Shown: in pieces, positions 1 to 6,132 of the stretch
Layout of the letters: every line of letters begins with the position of its first letter
How positions within the stretch are numbered: position 1 is the stretch's first letter
Origin: a bacterium
GTDB lineage: Bacteria; Cyanobacteriota; Vampirovibrionia; Obscuribacterales; Obscuribacteraceae
NCBI GenBank assembly: GCA_030431355.1
Contig: JAUIJG010000174.1
Location: 1-10,328, forward strand
DNA length: 10,328 nucleotides
Reading direction: 5' to 3'
Translations under genes and position numbers: made by a program
The notes under the pieces: model-generated
What the model saw: the letters and a program-made list of their open reading frames with translations, nothing else
What the model was told of the DNA's origin: nothing
Database searches by the model: none

Positions 1-297
1 CTCCTGGTGCCCCTGATAGACATGGGACATGTTGAGAATTCGTGCCCGTTCGGTGGTCGCCACTGAATCCCGACCGCTGATTACTCCGGTCTTAATTCCG
101 GAGGCGTGAAGCATATGAATACCGAGACCGTCCTGAGAATTAAATCCTTTGAATTCGCTGGGCTTACCATCCGGCCCCGGGACATAATAAAGCTTGCCAT
201 TGGTCAAAACACCATCAACATCCATCAACAGGAGTTTGACTCTGGAGGCTTTTTCCAACACACTCTCTTCAATCGAAGGCGCTTTCAAAACGGACAT
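1..297 (-). CDS. kdsC: 3-deoxy-D-manno-octulosonate 8-phosphate (KDO-8-P) phosphatase, N-terminal part, cut by window edge
   Basis: Reading the minus strand from the ATG at 297-295 gives 99 codons without a stop, running off the left edge. Residues 26-32 are DVDGVLT, the HAD-superfamily motif I, with D26 as nucleophile and D28 as acid/base. They are followed by NG, GFNSQDGLGI at about 51-60, VISGRDS at 72-78 (motif II region) and VYQGHQ near 93-98. This order and spacing are typical of the KdsC/YrbI family, cytosolic Mg-dependent enzymes that release phosphate from KDO-8-P to give KDO for lipopolysaccharide. The family is about 170-180 residues long, so a little over half is present. A GGAG-type ribosome site lies at 307-313. 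The gene is divergent from the flavoprotein cluster, and any other KDO genes would lie beyond the left edge. Related HAD phosphatases for nonulosonic acids share these motifs, so the substrate is an inference. Confidence 0.88.
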   Translation of the reverse strand, partial: MSVLKAPSIEESVLEKASRVKLLLMDVDGVLTNGKLYYVPGPDGKPSEFKGFNSQDGLGIHMLHASGIKTGVISGRDSVATTERARILNMSHVYQGHQE

Positions 298-388
298 TTT
301 TAAACTACTCTCCATAATTTCAATTAGTACGCCGGAAAAAATAAGGTCTATTCCAGGTTTCCAAGTAAGTGTTCAATAGGATATTCTG

Positions 389-394
389 TATAGT
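389..394 (+). promoter_or_regulatory. possible -10 box immediately upstream of the flavoprotein start (leaderless-type)
   Basis: TATAGT matches the TATAAT consensus at five of six positions and ends six bases before the ATG at 401. Transcription would start at or next to the start codon. No Shine-Dalgarno sequence lies at the usual distance; the nearest AGG is about 20 bases upstream of the ATG. No good -35 box sits 16-18 bases further up. The placement resembles leaderless promoters, but a 6-mer match alone is weak. Confidence 0.22.
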
Positions 395-400
395 CGAAAA

Positions 401-2683
401 ATGCTATTCAAGCAAAACCAATTTTTAGAAAAACTTGCATTTCTAACCGTCATTATTTTCAATCTATACTCCCCATCTCCAGCAAATTGCCAGGCACCCC
501 GGACAACCCAGATAGAGCCAATGACATCCAGCGAAAACTCCCACCGTCAAAATAGACTCACGGTCGTAGACATTCAATCCCTGGATGTTAAAGATGCTCA
601 AAAAGCAATCAAAACATTCCAGATAGACAAACCGGACCAGGTTGTTAAATGTGATGTGCTAATCGCCGGTGGAGGATTAGGTGGACTGGCTGCTGCCCAT
701 GCCCTGACCCGCAACCTAAACGGCGAAAAGGGGAGCAAAAGACGTCCCAAAGTCTGCTTACTTGAAGAGACAAACTGGTTAGGCGGACAGGTAACAAGCC
801 AGGGAGTCTCAGCCCTCGATGAAAATGCCCTGGTTGAGACAAGCGGTGCCTCCAGCCATTACCTCAAATTTAGAGAGCTTATTCGAAACTACTATCTTGA
901 CCGATTCTCGGTCAAAGAAGGCTTCGGAGGAGAGTTTTTCAACCCAGGCAACTGCTGGGTCTCCAGACTCTCCTTTGAACCCAAAGTGGGTCTCTACGCG
1001 TTGGATGCGATGCTGGAACAAGCTGTTAGAGAAGAGAAGCTCAAGATATTTCACCGCACCAGAGTGGTATCAGCCGAGAAGCAACTACTGAAAAACGACC
1101 GGGTCAAAGTCAAATCTCTGACCGCCATCAACCTCGACAACGGTGAAGTGACGGAGTTTAAAGCGAAGCTAATTCTTGATGCCACCGAACTTGGTGACCT
1201 TCTTCCCCTCTGTGGGCTCAATTACCGATTCGGGGAGGAAGGGAAAGATATCACTGGAGAGCCCCACGCTGCAACCGAACCGAAACCGGACTGGGTGCAG
1301 GATTACATATTTCCTTTCGTGGTCGAATTCTGCCCGGACCAGAACCACACCATAGAAAAGCCTGACGACTATGAGAAATTCAAAGCCTCCGGCCAGTTTA
1401 AAATGCTCGGCTACAAGATGTTCGAGGTGACAAGAAAAGATGGAAGAGAACTGCTTCCCTTCTGGACATACCGGCGCCTCATAGACAGTGGCGTATTCCA
1501 GGATCTTGCTTACAGCAATGATATAGCAATGATCAATTGGGAGGCGAATGATGTTTCCGATAGAAATATCCTGGACACAGACCCAGACACCATGGTCAAA
1601 CATCTAAGAGACGCTAAGAACATCAGTCTTGGTTTTCTATACTGGCTACAAACTGAAGCCCCAAGGGATGACGGCAAAATCGGCTACCCGGAGCTAAAGC
1701 TGAGAGAAGATATTCTTCAGAGTGCCGACGGCATGTCAAAATTTCCTTATATCCGGGAGTCAAGACGCATCGTTCCGGAAAAGATGGTCCTGGAAAATGA
1801 CATCGGCGCGCAGTTCCACACCACCGCCCGAGCACGTTTTTATAAGGACAGCGTTGGAATCGGACATTACCCAATAGATATCCATGGTCCCCAGGAAAAA
1901 GGCGCCGCCCAACAAACACTGCCGTTCCAGATCCCCCTGGGATCACTAATCCCGAAAGACGCGGAGAATCTTCTACCCGCTTGCAAAAATATCGGTGTCT
2001 CCCACCTGGCGAACGGATCCTATCGCTTACAACCGGTGGAGTGGGCTGTCGGCACGGCCAGCGGATTACTAGCCAGGGAATCACTGAAATCCTCGACTCT
2101 GCCTTACAAGATATTCAAAGACAAGGAAAAACTCCTTACCGTTCAGAAAAAACTAGTAGAAGAGGGAGAGCCGATCTATTGGTTCGACGATGTGCCGGTA
2201 AATCATCCATGCTTTTCTGAAATTCAACTACTTTCCATGGCCGGTATCATGGGTGGTGAAACAGACACTCTACACTTCAATCCGGACAAACCGATCTCCA
2301 GGCAGATGGTGGCAAAGATAATAAGTCGGGTGCTCGATATATCCAAATCAGCAAACCTCCTCATAAAAGATGTTGATGAAGACCATCCTTTCGCCACGTT
2401 TATCTATCAGGTTGTTCACAAAGATCTGATGAGATTGGACCAGGATTTTAGTTTCCGGCCAAGTGCTCCGCTGACAGCAAGCGAACTCCAGACAATCGCC
2501 CAGAGTCGACACCTTCACCTCCCGGCTAGAACCACCGTCCATGTATCACTTCTTGCGGACACAACTAATCTGCAAGCCCCGGTTACCAGGGCGCAATTCG
2601 CAGAGTGGATCGCTGCGGTTATAGACTATAAAAAGAGATGGTATAAGCTGGCAAAGCAGCTTAGAGAAGGACCTTTCCTCTAA
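401..2683 (+). CDS. exported FAD-dependent oxidoreductase (FAD_oxidored family) with C-terminal SLH-like repeats
   Basis: The 760-residue product starts with a signal peptide or anchor: K4 and K11, hydrophobic 12-23, then SPSPANCQA with a possible cleavage after A32. The FAD domain begins near residue 85, with AGGGLGGLAAAHAL (89-102) as dinucleotide-binding loop. LLEETNWLGGQ (120-130), LDATELGDLLPL (259-270), YIRESRRIV (450-458) and VEWAVGTASG (546-555) are hallmarks of the FAD_oxidored group, often seen in secreted enzymes of unknown substrate and sometimes labelled 'xanthan lyase'. Residues about 601-641 and 660-700 read as two S-layer-homology repeats (HPCFSEIQLLSMAGIMGG, then FNPDKPISR). 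A partial third lies at 725-742 (APVTRAQFAEWIAAVI). This suggests attachment to peptidoglycan-linked cell-wall polymer. The start at 401 is chosen because it supplies the signal sequence. No catalytic residue or substrate can be assigned. It is probably first gene of an operon with the oxidase 27 bp downstream. Confidence 0.85.
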   Translation: MLFKQNQFLEKLAFLTVIIFNLYSPSPANCQAPRTTQIEPMTSSENSHRQNRLTVVDIQSLDVKDAQKAIKTFQIDKPDQVVKCDVLIAGGGLGGLAAAHALTRNLNGEKGSKRRPKVCLLEETNWLGGQVTSQGVSALDENALVETSGASSHYLKFRELIRNYYLDRFSVKEGFGGEFFNPGNCWVSRLSFEPKVGLYALDAMLEQAVREEKLKIFHRTRVVSAEKQLLKNDRVKVKSLTAINLDNGEVTEFKAKLILDATELGDLLPLCGLNYRFGEEGKDITGEPHAATEPKPDWVQDYIFPFVVEFCPDQNHTIEKPDDYEKFKASGQFKMLGYKMFEVTRKDGRELLPFWTYRRLIDSGVFQDLAYSNDIAMINWEANDVSDRNILDTDPDTMVKHLRDAKNISLGFLYWLQTEAPRDDGKIGYPELKLREDILQSADGMSKFPYIRESRRIVPEKMVLENDIGAQFHTTARARFYKDSVGIGHYPIDIHGPQEKGAAQQTLPFQIPLGSLIPKDAENLLPACKNIGVSHLANGSYRLQPVEWAVGTASGLLARESLKSSTLPYKIFKDKEKLLTVQKKLVEEGEPIYWFDDVPVNHPCFSEIQLLSMAGIMGGETDTLHFNPDKPISRQMVAKIISRVLDISKSANLLIKDVDEDHPFATFIYQVVHKDLMRLDQDFSFRPSAPLTASELQTIAQSRHLHLPARTTVHVSLLADTTNLQAPVTRAQFAEWIAAVIDYKKRWYKLAKQLREGPFL

Positions 2684-2710
2684 ATCAGTCTATCGAGGGA
2701 AGACAAAAGT

Positions 2711-3898
2711 ATGGCGGAATATGATGCAATAGTTGTGGGACTGGGTGCCATGGGCTCTGCTACCCTGATGCAGTTAGCCAAACGCGGACTTAAGGTCTTA
2801 GGAATTGACCGATATTCTCCACCGCACCAGCAGGGTTCTAGCCATGGAGAGACCAGAATAACCAGATTAGCCATAGGGGAAGGCAGTCACTATACCCCCC
2901 TGGTAATGCGCTCCCATGAAATTTGGAAAGAGATGGAAGATGAACTGGGAAGAAGCGATCTGTTTACCAGAACCGGACTGATTGTTATCTCAAGTGAATC
3001 GACTTTCGCCCAGGTACATGTAAAAGACTTTTTTAAAACCACGGTTGATACCGCAGAGAAGTTCAAGATAAAACATGACCTTCTAGATGCCGATGAACTG
3101 AACAGAAGATTTCCCCAACTGACCATACAAAAAAATGAAGCCGGCTACTATGAATATGATGCCGGCTTTTTGCGGCCGGAGAACTGTATTGCAGCCAATC
3201 TGGAGCTAGCCAGCAGACATGGTGCAACTATTTTATGCGACACAAAAGTGCTTCGAATAGACGATAGTAGTACGGTGACAGTAGAAACTGAAAGTAGTCT
3301 GTATAGAGCAAATAACGCTGTCATTACTGCCGGTGCCTGGATAAAAGACTTCCTCAACAGCAAACAAGACCTGTTTAAAATATACAGACAGGTACTTTAC
3401 TGGTTTGATGTCTCCGCCGCCCACGAGATGTACACAAAAGAAAAATTTCCGGTTTTTATCTGGGAGCCGCCGGGTGTATCCAGGGGCGTCTATGGATTTC
3501 CAGCCATCGATGGTCCCAGCGGCGGGCTGAAAGTATCCGCTGAAAACTTAACACTGTCCATATCCGGGCCGGAGGAAATTGACAGATCCGTTTCAAAAAC
3601 AGAAATATCCGACATGCACAAGACCTATGTATCGCCACTGTTCAAAGGAATTTCCCAAAAGTGCATCAAAAGTTCGGTTTGTATGTATACCACCACCAGT
3701 GATGCGGGATTCCTAATTGATAGACTGCCGGATTCTAAAAACATCTGGTTTGCCTCTCCTTGCTCCGGGCACGGATTCAAACACTCGGCAGCAATCGGTG
3801 AAGCCATGGCGGAACTAGTGATTGATGGAAGATCCACAATTGATCTGACGGATTTATCGCTTTATAGAAATCACTTAAATCACTTAAATGAATACTGA
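2711..3898 (+). CDS. monomeric sarcosine oxidase / N-methyl-amino-acid oxidase family flavoenzyme
   Basis: The 395-residue length matches the family (about 390). The N-terminus YDAIVVGLGAMGSATLMQLA is the FAD-binding loop. SSHGETRITR (43-52) corresponds to the loop of Bacillus monomeric sarcosine oxidase (MSOX) that holds R49 and R52, and both are kept. K274 (GGLK) matches K265, the oxygen-activating lysine. Y261 matches Y254. C324 in VCMYTTTSD matches C315, which binds FAD covalently. K357 in SGHGFK matches K348 at the substrate carboxylate. His269 of MSOX appears replaced by E278. The family oxidatively demethylates or deaminates small amines (sarcosine, N-methyltryptophan, pipecolate), giving H2O2 and an aldehyde or imine. 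No signal peptide is seen, so it is cytosolic. GAGGGA at 2695-2700 is the ribosome site, ten bases before the ATG. The C-terminus carries a 9-bp tandem duplication (HLN-HLN). The exact substrate is unknown. MSOX comparisons are from memory of the family sequence. Confidence 0.88.
   Translation: MAEYDAIVVGLGAMGSATLMQLAKRGLKVLGIDRYSPPHQQGSSHGETRITRLAIGEGSHYTPLVMRSHEIWKEMEDELGRSDLFTRTGLIVISSESTFAQVHVKDFFKTTVDTAEKFKIKHDLLDADELNRRFPQLTIQKNEAGYYEYDAGFLRPENCIAANLELASRHGATILCDTKVLRIDDSSTVTVETESSLYRANNAVITAGAWIKDFLNSKQDLFKIYRQVLYWFDVSAAHEMYTKEKFPVFIWEPPGVSRGVYGFPAIDGPSGGLKVSAENLTLSISGPEEIDRSVSKTEISDMHKTYVSPLFKGISQKCIKSSVCMYTTTSDAGFLIDRLPDSKNIWFASPCSGHGFKHSAAIGEAMAELVIDGRSTIDLTDLSLYRNHLNHLNEY
3871..3888 (+). 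repeat. 9-bp tandem duplication at the oxidase C-terminus
   Basis: TCACTTAAA occurs twice in direct succession. It keeps the frame and encodes HLN twice just before the terminal NEY. The duplication lies beyond the family's conserved region and is probably harmless. Confidence 0.8.
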
Positions 3899-3915
3899 TA
3901 TCATTAGGACACACC

Positions 3916-4560
3916 ATGAACAATCAAATTCAACTCACTCTAGTTACTGTCGCCGCGATATGCTTGGGCGCAATACTTCTGATGTCATGCAGCAAACAGA
4001 TAGGAAGCAAGTTACTGAAGTGGCTGGACGAGAAAAATTCCTCGGTCTATTCCGGAAGACACCATCGCTGGGTATTTGCGGATGAAACGAATCAGGAAGA
4101 GCTAGACCTCAAAAAACAGACCCTGAATAAAATCGAAGCGTTCTGGGCTGCCTTCAATATTGACAAAGACGAACTAGTCCCAGATAACAACCCTGAATAT
4201 CCTACTTTTGCCTTGAACTGGGTAGCAGACAACCTCAAACCGATTGACGGGAATATCTCCTGGGAAATTGGTCCCGGCAGTGAAGGTAATCCGGCAATCT
4301 TTACCATCACAGCCGAATCCTATCGGGAACTAAGACCTGTTATTGCCACGCTCATAGAAAAAGCACCGGTTTTTGATAACTGGAAATTCCAGAAGTACAG
4401 GGAAGCGCTACCAGCAGGAATTGTTAATCAAGCCCTGGAGAGCAAAGGAGTAGCGCCTATTCCCAACTTCAACGCTACTTGCGAAGTGGAAGAAGGCAAA
4501 AAATTGATATCACAATCAGTTCTGCAAATTTCAAGAGCGAAAATGCGATGGGCGATCTAG
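3916..4560 (+). CDS. 5' part of a frameshifted gene: membrane-anchored or lipoprotein-like protein of unknown function
   Basis: The frame opens at ATG 3916, six bases after AGGA (3906-3909) and 17 bp behind the oxidase stop, so it is probably cotranscribed. The N-terminus is a hydrophobic segment (about 7-24) ending LLMSCSK. It could be a lipoprotein signal with C25 as the lipidated residue (M at -2 is unusual) or a plain anchor; no lysine or arginine precedes it. Residues about 55-195 look globular, mixed alpha/beta: ISWEIGPG near 115-122, then a helix-like stretch ending APVFDNWKF. Sense-like protein runs to K196 at the A-run 4498-4503. After that the frame gives a short tail (LISQSVLQISRAKMRWAI) that does not resemble a natural domain end. 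Shifting by -1 continues smoothly into the next entry; the joined protein would be about 436 residues. I do not recognise the family. Confidence 0.6.
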   Translation: MNNQIQLTLVTVAAICLGAILLMSCSKQIGSKLLKWLDEKNSSVYSGRHHRWVFADETNQEELDLKKQTLNKIEAFWAAFNIDKDELVPDNNPEYPTFALNWVADNLKPIDGNISWEIGPGSEGNPAIFTITAESYRELRPVIATLIEKAPVFDNWKFQKYREALPAGIVNQALESKGVAPIPNFNATCEVEEGKKLISQSVLQISRAKMRWAI

Positions 4561-5225
4561 GCAGCGCATTTCTTTTGATAGAAGCTGTGCTCGGAGAAGA
4601 GAATCTTGAGAAGTGGGTTGGCATTGTTCAGACAAAGCCTGCGGAAACCGGGACAGAGACAAGTCAGGCGGCGTCCAATTTAGCAAAGACGTTTGAAGAT
4701 AAGAAAGTTGAGATTCTCAATTCACTGCCCGATGACTATTACTTCAATCAAGAACAACCGGAAAGTAGTACAGTCCTCCAAATAAATACTGTTAATAGTA
4801 TTGGAAGGATCACCATAGTGTGTGGCGATCCTGAATTGAGCAAACAGTTTTTCAACAAGGGCTTCTATTCTGAAAGATTTTCAAAGAACGGTGAGAAGTT
4901 CTGTTTCATCAAAATCGACAATCAGGAAGCGAAAGCGTTTTCTCTAGACAAAGCAAACGAGTTCGAAGATCTCGTCGACGAAGAACTTCGAAAAGCCAAG
5001 CTTGGTTGCGTGGTATCAAGTGGAAAAGGAAGAAAAGAGATTTTCCTCGACCTCTGCTTAACGGACGTACTACAATCAAAAGCCCTCATTTCCAGGCTAT
5101 GTGATGAAGCAGGCTGGCCTCACACAGCATGGATATACTTTTACGATTGCGAATGGGTAAACGAATGGATCGGCCTCTTTCCTGACACCCCGGCAGAAGA
5201 GATAGAAAAAAGACTTCACATCTAA
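4479..5225 (+). CDS. 3' part of the frameshifted gene of unknown function
   Basis: The frame is open from before 4479 to the stop at 5225. Its only early starts are a TTG at 4479, inside the upstream gene and without a ribosome site, and an ATG at 4548. The real continuation probably begins at 4503, directly after the A-run, reading IDITISSANF and then GDLGSAFLLIEAVLGEENLE. Joined to the upstream half this gives an unbroken strand-rich domain. The second portion has DDYYFNQ, a strand pair around TVNSIGRITIVC, FCFIKIDN, and an aromatic end (WIYFYDCEWVNEW). No membrane segment or catalytic motif is visible. Two domains joined by an acidic linker are likely in the full protein. It may be a pseudogene half, a product of ribosomal or polymerase slippage, or the result of a base-calling error. 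I cannot name the function. Confidence 0.55.
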   Translation: MRSGRRQKIDITISSANFKSENAMGDLGSAFLLIEAVLGEENLEKWVGIVQTKPAETGTETSQAASNLAKTFEDKKVEILNSLPDDYYFNQEQPESSTVLQINTVNSIGRITIVCGDPELSKQFFNKGFYSERFSKNGEKFCFIKIDNQEAKAFSLDKANEFEDLVDEELRKAKLGCVVSSGKGRKEIFLDLCLTDVLQSKALISRLCDEAGWPHTAWIYFYDCEWVNEWIGLFPDTPAEEIEKRLHI

Positions 5226-5238
5226 GTGTAAGCAATAA

Positions 5239-5412
5239 CCAGACAATATTTTAAGCCCCAACAAATCGCCAACAAATCCCGGACAGGGAGGCACCCTGAC
5301 AATACGCGACACCGATGGTAGCACCAGTAACTATCCAGGCGGCTACTTCCAGCTCTCCCTTACTGAGTTCATGGACAACTTCACGACGATCACGGTTTCT
5401 CAACCGAACTGA
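5239..5412 (+). pseudogene. probable C-terminal remnant of a lost gene
   Basis: This frame is open for 57 codons before a TGA and has no usable start codon except an internal ATG at 5371. From about 5281 it reads like real protein: GGTLTIRDTDGSTSNYPGGY followed by FQLSLTEFMDNFTTITVS. Many codons end in C, unlike random spacer. The pattern of a strand, a DxDG-like turn and a 'SLTEFMDNF' segment vaguely resembles the end of papain-like C39 peptidase domains, but this is only a visual impression. A different frame takes over to 5530, so a second indel could have split a somewhat longer tail. It could also be chance. Confidence 0.3.
5258..5278. repeat. 11-bp-period direct repeat (two copies)
   Basis: CCAACAAATC appears at 5258-5267 and again at 5269-5278, separated by one G. 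Two copies are too few to be an iteron array, and the repeat may simply be a small replication-slippage duplication. Confidence 0.6.
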
Positions 5413-5648
5413 GTTTACTTCTCAACAAAGACTAGAAACCGTCGGCAAATCGCCTAAAACTCAAGAAACGGCGATGTTTATAATCTACAGAAGCGGCCAA
5501 ATTTATCAGTTTGAGTATACAAAAGTATAGGCACCTTTCACGAAACTTGCGCTAGATTTTGAGTAGACCAATAATCCAACCGCTATTGGACAAGCCAACT
5601 ACTCAGATGGATGAACAATAACTTTGCGGCTTTGCAAGGAGACCTAAG

Positions 5649-6110
5649 ATGACTAACAGATTTATCTCAATGGACGAAAGTAGAAGAGCCCTTGAATACA
5701 TCAGGAGCATGTCGCAGCAATACCAAGACTTCAGCAATGATAGCCTGATGAAGTTGATAGCAAGTGACATCAGAACACCGGTGACTGTTCTAAAAACCAT
5801 TTCTGAAAACACATCAAATGTTGAATTGCTAAGACGGATTGCCACCAATCCTAATACCTCCGGAGAAGTCCTGAACAGACTTGCCAAACACGGTAATAAA
5901 GAGGTCCGGTTGGCTCTGGCGACAAACCCTAATACAGCAAACATCGCCGTCACGCCACTAAGTTTCGACGACAGTCCCACAGTCAGGTTTACCCTGGCGG
6001 AAAATCCCTACACCAATACAGTTGTACTAGAGACGCTTAGAGATGACGAAGATCCAGTGATCGCCTATCAAGCTCAAGAGACTTTAACTAGAACGCAACC
6101 TGCAGTATAA
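5649..6110 (+). CDS. small leucine-rich-variant / HEAT-like repeat protein
   Basis: The 153-residue product contains three clear helical repeats with a 26-residue period: ATNPNT at 65-70, ATNPNT at 91-96 and AENPYT at 117-122. Each is followed by VLxxL-type helices and an acidic turn before VR (KEVR, PTVR, DPVI). A more divergent repeat begins near residue 34 (LIASDIRTPVTVLKTIS). This is the signature of LRV/HEAT-like alpha-solenoids, which serve as protein-binding scaffolds; LRV units are usually about 24 residues. No signal peptide, membrane segment or cysteine cluster is present, so it is likely cytosolic and lacks the Fe-S region of the Azotobacter LRV protein. AAGGAG at 5636-5641, seven bases before the ATG, is a strong ribosome site and fixes the start. 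The gene converges on the SNF2 gene with a 10-bp gap. The binding partner is unknown. Confidence 0.8.
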   Translation: MTNRFISMDESRRALEYIRSMSQQYQDFSNDSLMKLIASDIRTPVTVLKTISENTSNVELLRRIATNPNTSGEVLNRLAKHGNKEVRLALATNPNTANIAVTPLSFDDSPTVRFTLAENPYTNTVVLETLRDDEDPVIAYQAQETLTRTQPAV

Positions 6111-6132
6111 GTACTGTTCTCTAGAAAGAGAA
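6103..6132. terminator. weak hairpins at the convergent gene junction
   Basis: Two small stem-loops sit over the junction of the converging genes: CAGTA-TAAG-TACTG (6103-6116) and TTCTCT-AGAA-AGAGAA (6117-6132). They overlap both stop codons and could help stop transcription from either side. The stems are short and there is no clear T-run, so this is a weak call. Confidence 0.18.

Larger units (their letters stand above)
5226..5648. other. 423-bp stretch without an intact gene
   Basis: Between the split gene and the repeat-protein gene I find no complete open reading frame with a ribosome site. The stretch holds an 11-bp-period tandem repeat, a GC-rich 5-bp hairpin (5284-5298) without a following T-run, a coding-looking fragment (5239-5412), and a second open stretch in another frame to 5530 ending IYRSGQIYQFEYTKV. 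A 6-bp inverted repeat CCAATA/TATTGG (5568-5573 and 5584-5589) lies before the next gene. The promoter of the downstream gene should be here, but no box pair stands out. Confidence 0.6.

Noticed and set aside
106..379. Short plus-strand frames at 106-303 and 194-379
   Set aside because: They are antisense to, or run just beyond, the kdsC start. The minus-strand reading has clear HAD motifs and explains the conservation.
1169..2084. Antisense open frames of 144 and 153 codons (minus strand, 1169-1603 and 1623-2084)
   Set aside because: They lie wholly within the well-supported FAD oxidoreductase gene, and their translations are rich in unlikely runs of Arg, Pro, His and Cys with no motifs or ribosome site.
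5284..5298. CAGGG-AGGCA-CCCTG hairpin as a terminator of the oxidase cluster
   Set aside because: The stem has only five pairs and no T-run follows on the plus strand. It also lies inside the coding-looking fragment.
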